49,625 nt of DNA from assembly GCA_006218045.1 (NCBI GenBank), contig VBWB01000015.1:1-49625 (forward strand). Reading direction: 5' to 3'. The number at the start of each line of letters is the position of its first letter. Within the stretch, counting starts at the first letter, position 1. The stretch is from Stygiobacter sp. Lineage in GTDB: Bacteria > Pseudomonadota > Alphaproteobacteria > Rhodospirillales > Magnetospirillaceae. Both the position numbers and the translations under genes were made by a program. Positions 37,118 to 46,200 of the stretch are shown here, one piece after another. The notes under the pieces are model-generated. The model was given only the letters and a program-made list of their open reading frames with translations. It had not been told where the DNA came from and searched no databases.

Positions 37118-37903
37118 TCACTTCAACTGGTTGATGGTGGACATCATTTCGTCCGAGGTCTGGATGACCTTCGAGTTCATTTCATAGGCGCGCTGGGCGC
37201 TGATCAGGTTGGTCACCTCGGCCACCACGTTGACGTTCGAGGTTTCCAGGAAGCCTTGCAGCAGCGTGCCATAGCCGGCCGAGCCGGGATTGCCGGTCAG
37301 CACCCCGCCCGAGGCCGGGGTTTCCAGGAACAGGTTGTCGCCACGGGCTTCCAGGCCGGCTTCGTTGGCGAAATTGGCCAATTGCAGCTGACCGACCACG
37401 GTCTGATCGATGGAGCCGTCGACCTTGACCATCACCTGGCCCGAGGCGTTGATGGAGATGCCCACCGCATTGTTGGGAACGGTGATGCCGGGCAGCACGG
37501 TATAACCTTCGTGGGTGACGACCTGGCCCTGATCGGACAACTGGAACGAACCGTCGCGGGTATAGGCGGTTTCGCCCGAGGGCAGTTGGATGCGGAAATA
37601 GCCCTTGCCCTGGATGGCCACGTCCAGGGTGTTGTCGGTGGACTGCACCGAGCCTTGTTCGGTGATGCGGTAGACGGCGGTGGTCTTGACGCCCAGACCC
37701 AATTGCACGCCGGTCGGCACGATGGTGCCGGCGTCGGACGAGGCGGCGCCGACGCGGCGCAGGTTCTGGTACAACAGGTCGCTGAACTCGGGCCGCCGCT
37801 TGGTGTAGGCGGTGGTGTTCATGTTGGCGATGTTGTTAGAGATGACTTCGACGTTGGTCTGCTGGGCCAGCATGCCCGTGGCGGCGATATTGAGCGAGCG
37901 CAT
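37118..37903 (-). CDS. flgG: Flagellar distal rod protein FlgG
   Basis: A 261-residue axial protein of the distal rod. It has the N-terminal rod signature MRSLNIAATGMLAQQTNVEVISNNIANMNTTAY, the G-type loop VGVASS-like segment (LRRVGAASSDAGTIVPTGVQLGLGVK), and the C-terminal helix EVTNLISAQRAYEMNSKVIQTSDEMMSTINQL. Length is standard. It sits 24 nt after flgF. Confidence 0.97.
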   Translation of the reverse strand: MRSLNIAATGMLAQQTNVEVISNNIANMNTTAYTKRRPEFSDLLYQNLRRVGAASSDAGTIVPTGVQLGLGVKTTAVYRITEQGSVQSTDNTLDVAIQGKGYFRIQLPSGETAYTRDGSFQLSDQGQVVTHEGYTVLPGITVPNNAVGISINASGQVMVKVDGSIDQTVVGQLQLANFANEAGLEARGDNLFLETPASGGVLTGNPGSAGYGTLLQGFLETSNVNVVAEVTNLISAQRAYEMNSKVIQTSDEMMSTINQLK

Positions 37904-37927
37904 CCTGATAACTCCTTCAAACGGGCA

Positions 37928-38662
37928 TTAATTACGCGAGACGAAGACTTCCATGGCCTTCATCTGACGTTCGTGTTCTTTTTCCAGGATGTTCTGCAAC
38001 GCCTGATACTGGCGCAGAACCTCGGTCATCTTGGTGATTTCCACCACCGGCTGGACATTGGATTCCTCCATCATTCCCTGCACGATGCTGGGCCGGGCGA
38101 CGGCATCCGGATCCTGGGTGGTTTCGTACAGGGAATCGCCGATCTTGCGCATGTCCTGATCGTTGGCGAAACGCACCACCTTGATCTTGCCGACGATGCC
38201 GTTTTCGGTGGAAACCGAGCCGTCGGGGGTGACGGTGATGCGGGTTTCGTTGGGCGCCAGGATGATCGGGTTGTCGCCCGTATCCATCACCGCCGCGCCC
38301 TGGGAATTGACCAGCATGCCGCCTTCATCCAGGCGGAAATGGCCGTTCCGGGTATAGCGCATGCCGGCTTCGGTCTCGATCTGGAAGAAGCCGTCATTGT
38401 GAAGCGCCAGATCCAGCGGATTGTCGGTCTTGGTGAAGGCGCCTTCGCGGGTGTCGCGCAGCAGGCCGATATCCTGCACATAGGACAGCTTCTTGCCGGT
38501 GGCGCGGTCGGACGAGCGGGTATCCATCAGATATTCGCGGAACATCATCTGTTCGCTCTTGTAGCCGGGCGTATTGGCGTTGGCCATGTTGCCGGCGATG
38601 ACGTCGAGCTGACGCCACAGGGCGTTCTGACGTGAAAGCGCGATGTAAGATGTGTTTTCCAT
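37928..38662 (-). CDS. flgF: Flagellar proximal rod protein FlgF
   Basis: A 244-residue proximal rod protein: MENTSYIALSRQNALWRQLDVIAGNMANANTPGYK at the N terminus, TKTDNPLDLALHNDGFFQIET in the middle and MTEVLRQYQALQNILEKEHERQMKAMEVF at the end. ATG 38662 fits the family start; the longer in-frame ATG at 38698 adds 12 unrelated residues. It is the first gene of the minus-strand flagellar operon, divergent from fliL. Confidence 0.95.
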   Translation of the reverse strand: MENTSYIALSRQNALWRQLDVIAGNMANANTPGYKSEQMMFREYLMDTRSSDRATGKKLSYVQDIGLLRDTREGAFTKTDNPLDLALHNDGFFQIETEAGMRYTRNGHFRLDEGGMLVNSQGAAVMDTGDNPIILAPNETRITVTPDGSVSTENGIVGKIKVVRFANDQDMRKIGDSLYETTQDPDAVARPSIVQGMMEESNVQPVVEITKMTEVLRQYQALQNILEKEHERQMKAMEVFVSRN

Positions 38663-38953
38663 GATCGGATACCTGATTGCTAAACGAGCCAAATCCATGA
38701 TGCACTTGCCGTGCCAGGTGATGAGAATCCATGTTTTCCGCCATTTTGCCTTTTTACCCCTCCCCCCTTGGCAAGGCCTGCCGGGCAGATATTGCCGCCC
38801 CGCTTCACTATGGCTATGGTCCGGGCGGCGGTCGGGCCGGAAGCCGGTGCCCGGGGCAACGTTCTGTTAACCCCGGAAGGCGTAGGTTAGAGGTCCGGGC
38901 ATGCGACCGGCCGCGACGCATGCGTGGACCTTTATTTCGTCAGGCGGGGAAAC

Positions 38954-39502
38954 ATGGCCGAAGATCTGGAAGAAGATTTCGACGAGGGTGAAGGCCTAGA
39001 GGATCTGCCGTCATCAAGCTCGAATAAGCCGCCGATCAAGAAGATTCTGATGATCGTGCTGCCCATCCTGCTGTTGCTGGGTGCGGGCGCCGGCCTGTTC
39101 TTTTCGGGCGTGCTCGACGGATTGATGGGCAAGGGCGACCGCAAGGCGGAGACCTCGGTCGAGGCGCCCAAGGGCGACGCTCCCAAGGCCATCGGTCCGG
39201 CGCACTTTTATAATCTGCCGGAAATGCTGGTGAACCTGCAAAGCAACGGTCGCAAGCAAGCCTTCCTGAAGATTCTGGTGGCATTGGAACTGGAAAGCCC
39301 ATTGGACGAACCCAAGGTGCAGGTGGTGCTGCCCCGCATCGTCGATTCGTTCCAGGTCTATTTGCGCGAACTGAGGGTCGAGGATCTGCAAGGCGCCGCC
39401 GGCATGCATCTGCTGCGCGAGGAATTGCTGACCCGCGTGCAGGCGGCGGTCAAGCCGGTCAAGGTAAACGATGTGTTGTTCCGCGAGATGCTGGTCCAGT
39501 AG
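38954..39502 (+). CDS. fliL: Flagellar basal body-associated protein FliL
   Basis: Single-pass protein near the stator, supporting motor torque. The 182-residue form starts at MAEDLEEDFDEGE (ATG 38954, preceded by GGCGGGGA). It has an acidic N terminus, a membrane helix (about 31-50, ILMIVLPILLLLGAGAGLFF) and a periplasmic domain with FYNLPEMLVNL, KILVALEL, LPRIVDSFQVYLRELRVEDL and RVQAAVKPVKVNDVLFREMLVQ. fliM follows after 9 nt. Confidence 0.95.
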   Translation: MAEDLEEDFDEGEGLEDLPSSSSNKPPIKKILMIVLPILLLLGAGAGLFFSGVLDGLMGKGDRKAETSVEAPKGDAPKAIGPAHFYNLPEMLVNLQSNGRKQAFLKILVALELESPLDEPKVQVVLPRIVDSFQVYLRELRVEDLQGAAGMHLLREELLTRVQAAVKPVKVNDVLFREMLVQ

Positions 39503-39511
39503 GCGAAGCAC

Positions 39512-40660
39512 ATGGCGATGGATGAAGATGGCGGCGAAAGCCGCTCGGCAGACGACGAAGAAGCCCTGATGAAGGAATGGGCCGCCATGGCCGGTGACGA
39601 CACCGGCAGTGGCGGCGGCGAGGGCGGCGAGTCCGATGCCATGGCGGCGGAATGGGAGGCCATGCTGGGCGGCGGCGACGGCGACGCCGACGACACGCCC
39701 AAGGATTCCACCCGCGTCCTCAACCAGGACGAAATCGACTCGCTGCTCGGCTTCGACGACGACCACGGTCGCGGCGACGACCGCTCGGGCATCCAGGCCA
39801 TCCTCAATTCCGCCCTGGTGTCGTACGAACGCCTTCCCATGCTGGAAGTGGTGTTCGACCGCCTGGTGCGCATGATGTCCACTTCCATGCGTAACTTCAC
39901 GTCCGACAACGTGGAAGTGTCGCTGGACAACATCCTGTCGCTTCGTTTCGGCGATTACCTCAACTCGATCCCGCTGCCGGCCATGCTGGCGGTGTTCAAG
40001 GCGGAGGAATGGGACAATTACGGTCTGCTGACCGTGGATTCGTCCCTGATCTATTCCATCGTCGACGTGCTGCTGGGCGGTCGACGCGGCACCGCGGCCA
40101 TGCGCATCGAAGGCCGGCCCTACACCACCATCGAACGCAATCTGGTGGAACGCATGGTCCATGTGGTGCTGTCGGACCTGTCCGCCGCCTTCGACCCGCT
40201 GTCGCCGGTCACCTTCCGTTTCGACCGTCTGGAAACCAATCCGCGCTTCGCCACCATTTCGCGCCCCAGCAATGCCGCCATCGTCGCCAAGCTCAGAATC
40301 GACATGGAAGATCGCGGTGGTCGCCTGGAACTGCTGCTGCCCTACGCCACCTTGGAACCGGTGCGCGAATTGCTGCTGCAAATGTTCATGGGTGAAAAGT
40401 TCGGTCGCGATTCCATCTGGGAAACCCACTTGGCGGAAGAGCTGTGGTTGACCGAGGTGCAGATGGAAGCCGTCCTCGACGAGCAGGTCATGGGCCTGCG
40501 CGAGGTGCTGAACTGGAAGGTGGGGTCGAAGATCATGCTGAACGCCCAACCCAATTCGCCCATCGACCTCAGATGCGGCGACGTCTCCATGTTCCGCGGG
40601 CGCATGGGGCGCAAGGGTCCGCATATCGCCATCCGCGTCGACGACAAGATCAAGGGCTAG
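39512..40660 (+). CDS. fliM: Flagellar motor switch protein FliM with long acidic N-terminal extension
   Basis: C-ring switch protein that binds phospho-CheY. The 382-residue protein carries the CheY-binding motif LNQDEIDSLLG at about 70-80 rather than at the extreme N terminus. The preceding 69 residues are acidic/Gly-rich and contain two similar segments, ALMKEWAAMAG (18-28) and AMAAEWEAMLG (43-53). The CheC-like middle domain (ERLPMLEVVFDRLVRMMSTSMRNF to about 290) and the C-terminal SpoA domain (MLNAQPNSPIDLRCGDVSMFRGRMGRKG) are normal. ATG 39518 is a possible start two codons later. Confidence 0.95.
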   Translation: MAMDEDGGESRSADDEEALMKEWAAMAGDDTGSGGGEGGESDAMAAEWEAMLGGGDGDADDTPKDSTRVLNQDEIDSLLGFDDDHGRGDDRSGIQAILNSALVSYERLPMLEVVFDRLVRMMSTSMRNFTSDNVEVSLDNILSLRFGDYLNSIPLPAMLAVFKAEEWDNYGLLTVDSSLIYSIVDVLLGGRRGTAAMRIEGRPYTTIERNLVERMVHVVLSDLSAAFDPLSPVTFRFDRLETNPRFATISRPSNAAIVAKLRIDMEDRGGRLELLLPYATLEPVRELLLQMFMGEKFGRDSIWETHLAEELWLTEVQMEAVLDEQVMGLREVLNWKVGSKIMLNAQPNSPIDLRCGDVSMFRGRMGRKGPHIAIRVDDKIKG

Positions 40661-40663
40661 GCC

Positions 40664-41209
40664 ATGCTGGATTGGAAGATCATCCTCGACTTGCTGGTCT
40701 CGGTCCTGCTGGTGGCCACCATCGGCTATGCGGTGATGCTGAACCAGCGGCTGACCCAGTTGCGCAAGAACCGCGACGATCTGGCCAAGATCATCGTCAG
40801 CTTCAACGAAGCCACCGTGCGGGCCGAATCATCCATCCCCAAGCTCAGAAAGGCGGCGGAAGACGCCGGCCAGTCGTTGCAGGAACGGGTGGAAAAAGCC
40901 CAATCCCTGCGCGACGACCTCGCCTTCATGATCGAACGGGCCGACACCATGGCCAACCGGCTGGAAAACGCCGTGCGCTCGGCCCGCACCGAAGTCAAGG
41001 GTGCTCCGGCGGCGGTGCCGCCGCCGGCCCCGCGCGCCCAGACCGGCGGTGCCGCCCAGACCGGGGCCATGGGCGCGGGGGGCGGCTTCTCGCCATCCTC
41101 TGCCCGCGCCGCCACCATGGCGGCGGCCGCCGCCGCCAGCGAACAGGACGTGGACGAACGCTCGGAAGCCGAGCGCGAGTTGCTGCGCGCCCTGCAATCC
41201 ATGAGGTAA
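40664..41209 (+). CDS. Flagellar-cluster membrane protein, DUF6468-like
   Basis: A 181-residue protein with an N-terminal membrane helix (about 6-26, IILDLLVSVLLVATIGYAVML) and a coiled-coil region (27-105, QRLTQLRKNRDDLAKIIVSF, LRKAAEDAGQSLQERVEKAQ). A Pro/Ala/Gly-rich tail ends in an acidic helix (DERSEAERELLRALQSMR). Between fliM and motE, it matches proteins annotated DUF6468 in alphaproteobacterial flagellar clusters, as I recall. The topology suggests a C-ring- or export-associated membrane protein; role unproven. Confidence 0.75.
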   Translation: MLDWKIILDLLVSVLLVATIGYAVMLNQRLTQLRKNRDDLAKIIVSFNEATVRAESSIPKLRKAAEDAGQSLQERVEKAQSLRDDLAFMIERADTMANRLENAVRSARTEVKGAPAAVPPPAPRAQTGGAAQTGAMGAGGGFSPSSARAATMAAAAAASEQDVDERSEAERELLRALQSMR

Positions 41210-41216
41210 TGCCATC

Positions 41217-42026
41217 ATGGCCCGCGCCGCACAGCCCCAAGCCAAAGCCAAAGCTAACGCCAAGGCCCCCCGCACCCCGTTCTTCCGCCTGCTGCCGGTG
41301 CTGATCGCGGTGGCGGCGCTGATGCTGTCGGTGCGGGTCATCGACATCAGAAACGGCTTTGTCGACCTGTCCAGCGTCCGTCTGGCCGGCGAGTTGCAGG
41401 CCCAGCAGGCCGAACCCAAGGCGACCGAGACCCCGCCGGCCCAGACCCCACCGGCCCAGACCCCACCGCCGGCCCAGGCCAATGGCGGCAGCGCCGCGCG
41501 TCCGCCGGCGACACCGCCATCGGCGGCCCCCGGTCCGGCCCCGGCCCCAGCCCCTCGACCGGAACAGCAGGCCTCGGTGCCGTCCGATGCCGGCGCCTTC
41601 AGCCAGACCGAGTTGGAGGTGCTGCAAAAACTACAGGAACGCCGCGGCACCCTGGATGCGCGCGAGCGCGACATCGAGCGGCGCGAAACCTTGCAAAAAG
41701 CCGCCGAGACTCAAATCGAGCGGAAAATAACCGAAATGAAGACGCTGCAAAGCACCATCGAGGGCTTGCTGCGCCAATATAACGATCAGGAGGATTCCAA
41801 GATGCGATCCCTGGTCAAGATTTACGAGAACATGAAACCCAAGGATGCCGCAAAAATCTTTGAGCAACTTGAGATGGCAATCATGCTCGACGTGGTCGAA
41901 CGCATGAAAGAGCAGAAAGTTGCCCCGATTTTGGCGGAAATGGACCCGACCAAGGCGAAAAACCTGACGTCGGAACTGGCGGTCCGCCGGCAAATGCCGA
42001 CGACCAAGCCGGCCACCGGAGGATAA
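41217..42026 (+). CDS. motE: MotE-like flagellar protein (MgtE-N-type C-terminal domain)
   Basis: A 269-residue protein with one N-terminal membrane helix (about 22-40), a Pro/Ala/Gln-rich stretch including a repeated PPAQT unit (about 72-115), a coiled coil (about 130-190) and a C-terminal domain with SLVKIYENMKPKDAAKIFEQLEMAIMLDVVERMKEQKVAPILAEMDPTKAKNLTSELA. This is the pattern of MotE, a periplasmic chaperone for MotC in rhizobia. The proline-rich insert is unusually long. ATG 41217 has GAGG upstream. Confidence 0.85.
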   Translation: MARAAQPQAKAKANAKAPRTPFFRLLPVLIAVAALMLSVRVIDIRNGFVDLSSVRLAGELQAQQAEPKATETPPAQTPPAQTPPPAQANGGSAARPPATPPSAAPGPAPAPAPRPEQQASVPSDAGAFSQTELEVLQKLQERRGTLDARERDIERRETLQKAAETQIERKITEMKTLQSTIEGLLRQYNDQEDSKMRSLVKIYENMKPKDAAKIFEQLEMAIMLDVVERMKEQKVAPILAEMDPTKAKNLTSELAVRRQMPTTKPATGG

Positions 42027-42152
42027 GTGTTCTTTTATTGGCGAAACGGGTGAAAAATGCCTTGCGTGACCCTGCTTCCCTACCTTAACTAATCAAACTC
42101 GCGCCGGCGGTCTGTTGGATTTGGCGGCTAGTGCCTCGAAGGAGCTTTTTGG

Positions 42153-42542
42153 ATGTCTGTCGACAAGAATATGAACGTGCTCATCGTCGACGATTACAAG
42201 ACGATGCTGCGAATCATCCGGAACCTGCTGAAGCAGCTTGGTTTCAATAATGTGGACGAGGCCACCGATGGCTCAATGGCACTCCAGATGCTGCGCGTCG
42301 GCAATTATGGACTGATCATTTCCGACTGGAACATGGAGCCGATGACCGGTCTTCAGTTGCTGCGCGAAGTGCGGGCCGATGCCAAGCTGAAGTCCATTCC
42401 CTTCATCATGGTCACCGCCGAGTCCAAGTCGGAAAACGTCATCGCCGCCAAGGAAGCCGGCGTTTCCAACTATATCGTCAAGCCGTTCAACGCCGAAACG
42501 CTGAAGACCAAGATGTCTTCGGTGCTGGGTGACTTCAACTAA
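42153..42542 (+). CDS. cheY: Chemotaxis response regulator CheY
   Basis: A 129-residue single receiver: VLIVDDYKTMLRIIRNLLKQLGF, phospho-acceptor Asp in LIISDWNMEPMTG, Thr in FIMVTAES and Lys in YIVKPFNAETLKTKM. Very close to classical CheY (SDWNMP-type signature, FNNVDEATDG). AAGGAG precedes ATG 42153. A 126-nt AT-richer gap separates it from motE and probably holds a promoter. With cheZ it forms the motor-switching pair, distinct from the receiver at 29345. Confidence 0.95.
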   Translation: MSVDKNMNVLIVDDYKTMLRIIRNLLKQLGFNNVDEATDGSMALQMLRVGNYGLIISDWNMEPMTGLQLLREVRADAKLKSIPFIMVTAESKSENVIAAKEAGVSNYIVKPFNAETLKTKMSSVLGDFN

Positions 42543-42566
42543 GACGACCTCTGAAGGGGGACGAAT

Positions 42567-43208
42567 ATGGCGGCGAAAGGCGTTGACCGCGATCTGGAAT
42601 TGCGTCTTGACGCCATTCGCCGCGAGCATGGCGACACCGTTGGGGTGGAGAAGGTCGCCGAGGTGGTCCGCGCCATGCTCGACACCATGACCGGCGATCT
42701 GGACGGCAGCGATCTCAAGCTGTTCCGCGAAGTGGAATCGCTGGCCGATTACATCCAGACCGCCAAGGCCGAGATCGCCGCCCTGCGCCCCGGCGAGATC
42801 AAAAACGAATTCATCGCCTCGGCCACCGACGAGTTGGATGCCATCGTCGGCGCCACCGAGGCGGCGACCAACGAGATCATGGATTCCGCCGAACATCTGG
42901 AAGGCCTGGCGCCGATGATGGACGCCGAGGTGGCCGAGCGGTTGACCGAAATCACCACCCGCATTTTCGAGGCCTGCACCTTCCAGGACATCACCGGCCA
43001 GCGCATCACCAAGGTGGTGCGCATGCTCAAGGAAATCGAATCCCGGGTGGAAAGCCTGGTCAAGGCCTTCGGCGGCGAGATCGAGCCCAAACAGGCCCCC
43101 CAGGAAAAAGTGATCGTCAGCGACGACGATTTGTTGAACGGCCCGCAGCTTCCATCCGGCGCCGCAGATCAGGCCGAGATCGACAGGCTGCTGGCGAGCT
43201 TCGACTGA
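42567..43208 (+). CDS. cheZ: CheY-P phosphatase CheZ
   Basis: Stimulates CheY-P dephosphorylation. The 213-residue protein is largely helical with the catalytic FEACTFQDITGQRITKV segment (about 133-149), where Asp and Gln of FQD-TGQ match the active residues of CheZ. A linker leads to the C-terminal CheY-binding helix DQAEIDRLLASFD, which resembles the QDEIDSLL motif of FliM. AAGGGGGA precedes the ATG. CheZ is uncommon in alphaproteobacteria at large but known in Rhodospirillales. Confidence 0.92.
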   Translation: MAAKGVDRDLELRLDAIRREHGDTVGVEKVAEVVRAMLDTMTGDLDGSDLKLFREVESLADYIQTAKAEIAALRPGEIKNEFIASATDELDAIVGATEAATNEIMDSAEHLEGLAPMMDAEVAERLTEITTRIFEACTFQDITGQRITKVVRMLKEIESRVESLVKAFGGEIEPKQAPQEKVIVSDDDLLNGPQLPSGAADQAEIDRLLASFD

Positions 43209-43288
43209 CCTTCATGACGGCTTTCGGCCAAGCTGGAAAATGGGGGCGGGCAACGTTACCCATGGCCGCCTTGGCCATATGGATCGCC

Positions 43289-46200
43289 ATGCAGCCGCTG
43301 TCGCGCTTTTTAACCGTCCTGCTTTTGACCGCTTTGTGCTGCGGCTTCCCGAGCCATGGCGCCTGGGCGCAATCCAGCCCGCGCGGCGCCGAGCACCCCA
43401 CCTTCGGCCGCATGGTGTTCGATTGGACCGGACCGGTGCAATGGTCGGCGGAGGCCAATGGTGACAAGCTGGTGGTGCGCTTCGACAAACCGGTTTCCGG
43501 CGACCCCAAGGTCTTGATCAAGGCGCTGCCCAAATACCTGAAAGCGGCCACCCTGTCCGCCGACCGTCTGGTCGTCACCTTCGACCTTTTGCGCCCGGTA
43601 CAACTGAAGACCTTTCAGTCGGGTACCTCTACTGCCATCGACCTGACCGAGACCAAGGCAGCAGAGACGAAGCCCGCCGAAGTCAAGCCGCCCGAACTGG
43701 CCAAGCCGCCCGAACTGGCCAAGCCGGTGGTGGAAGCTAAACCCGAAGAGGTCAAACCGGCAGAGGCGGGCAAGAATGGCGCCGCCGTCACCGACATCAT
43801 GGTGCGCGGCGGCGAACACACCGGCTTCAACCGTCTGGTCTTCGACTGGCCCAAGCCGGTGGGCTATACCGTCACCAGCACCGACACCAGCGCGGTGATC
43901 GCCTTCGACCGTCCGGCCCGGATCAACACCACGGCACTGGCCGCCGCCCTGCCCGCCGATGTGCGGGTGGCCGAGATCAAGGCCCAAGGCAGCGGCACCG
44001 CCATCATCCTGGCCATTCCCGCCGGCATGCGGGTGCGGCATTTCACCAGCGGCCCCAAGGTGGCGGTGGATCTGGTGCGCGCCGCCGGCAGCGCGCCGCC
44101 GGCCCGTGCCGATGGCGCCCCACCGCCGCCCCTGGCGCCGGCCATGGGCACCTCGGAACCGTTGCCGACCACTGCCGCCACCGCCAAGCCCGAGCCGGCG
44201 CCGACCTTGCCGCTTCCGACGACACCGCCGACCGCCACCACCCCGCCCACGACCGCACCCGCAGCCGAAGCACCGCCGCCGCCGCCGCCGAAGGCAGTGG
44301 CCCTGGTCAGCCTGGGCGTGCCCTTCGACCAGCCCACCGGTGCCGCCGTCTATCGTCGGGCCGGCTGGCTGTGGCTGGTCTTCGATCGTAAGACCGAGGT
44401 GGACACCAAGCTGTTGCGCCGCACCGGCGGCGACGTGATCATCCAGGCCGAGCAGGTGCCCAATCTCAAGATCGGCACCGCCATCCGCCTGTTGACCCGT
44501 GCCGGCTTCAACCCGACGGTGCGCAAGGACGGCACGCTTTGGGTGTTCGACATGGCCGAACAGCCCCTGACCCCCAAGACCTACCTGCCGGTCAATCGCC
44601 AGTTCGATTTCGAGGATCGCGGCCGCCTGCTGATCCCGGTGGCCGATGCGCCGCAAAAGCCCATCATCTTCCGTGACCCGGAAGTGGGCGACATGGTGCA
44701 GGTGATGCCGGTTCCGGCCATCGGCGCCGGCATCAAGGACAGTCTTTTGGTCCCCGGTGCCGAAGTGCTGGCCACCGGTCAAGGTGTCGTCCTGGTGCCG
44801 CTGGCCGACGGCGCCCGCCTGGATGCCGACCGCAACGGCGTCGAAGTCTCCATGCCCGGCGGCCTGTACCTGTCGCGCGACCTGCCGGCCCCGGGCAGCG
44901 CCGCGGATTCCGGACCCGCGGGCGACGGCGCCCTGGTCTCACCCGGCGGGCCGGTGGATTTGACCCGCTGGATGCGCGGCGGTACCGACAAATTCGTGCC
45001 CGAGCATCAGAAGCTGATGGCCCGCATGGCCTATATCCGGCCCGAGGAAAAGAACCAGCAACGCCTGGAAGTGGCGCGGCATTACCTGGCCAACGGCATG
45101 GCCGCCGAGGCCTTGGGCATCCTGCGCCTGATCGCCCAGACCGACCCGGCCATGGTCGACACCCCCAATTTCGCCGGCGTGCACGGTGTCGCCCAATATA
45201 TGATGGGCCGCTATCCCGAAGCCGAGCGCGACCTGTCCCAGGCCGGGCTGGCCAAGGACCCGCAGGCGCAATTGTGGCTGGCCGCCGCCCGCTCGAAGCA
45301 GAGCGACCAGCCCAACAAACAAGCCCTGCTGCTGCGTCTGGCCCCGGACGACATGAAGGGGCTGCACGCGCGCCTGCGCATGGCGCTCGGCACCGAGGCG
45401 GTGCGTTCCACCGCCGCCGCCGGCGATTCCAAGGGCGCCAATCGCATCATCGAGGCCATGGCCGGTCCCGGCCTGTCGCCGCGCGACCTGGGCACCATCA
45501 GCCACATGCAGGGCATCGCCGCCCAGGCCGGCAAGCAATGGGATCAGGCCATCAGCAAATACCGCGAGGCCGAGGATTCGGCCAGCCGCCCCGACCGCGC
45601 CTATGCCGCCCGCGCCCGCATCGAATTGCAGTTGAAGCGCGGCCTGATTTCCGCCGGCGAGGCCATCACCCAGTTGGAAAAACTGCGCTTCGCCTGGCGC
45701 GGCGAGGATTTCGAGTACCAGGTGCTGAAGCGCCTGTCGGAACTGATGGTGGCCGATGCCCGCTATGCCGAGGCGCTTAGGCTGATGCGCACGGTGGTGT
45801 CCAGTTTCCCCGAACACCCCGATATCCCCACCATCCAGCAGGCCATGTCCGATACCTTTGAAAAGCTGTTCCTGGGCGGTCTCGCCGACAATCTCTCGCC
45901 CTTCGCCGCCATCGGTCTGTTCGACGAGTTCCAGGACCTGACGCCGTCGGGGACCAAGGGCGACGAGATGATCCGCAAGTTGGCCGACCGTCTGGCCCAG
46001 GTGGATCTGATCGACCGCTCCGCCGATCTGCTGCGCCATCAGGTGCGCTTCCGCCTGAACGGGGTGGAGAAAGCCCGGGTGGCGGCGCGGCTGGCCTTCC
46101 TGCAATTGTCTGACAGGAAGCCCGGCCCGGCGCTGGAAGCCCTGGATGCCAGCGAGGTGCCCGACCAGCCCGCCGAACTTTATGACCAACGCCGCTACAT

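Noticed and set aside
38663-38953. Sigma-54 or sigma-28 promoters between flgF and fliL
   Set aside because: I looked for GG-N10-GC and flagellar sigma-28 patterns; the best candidate had wrong spacing, so no promoter is called.
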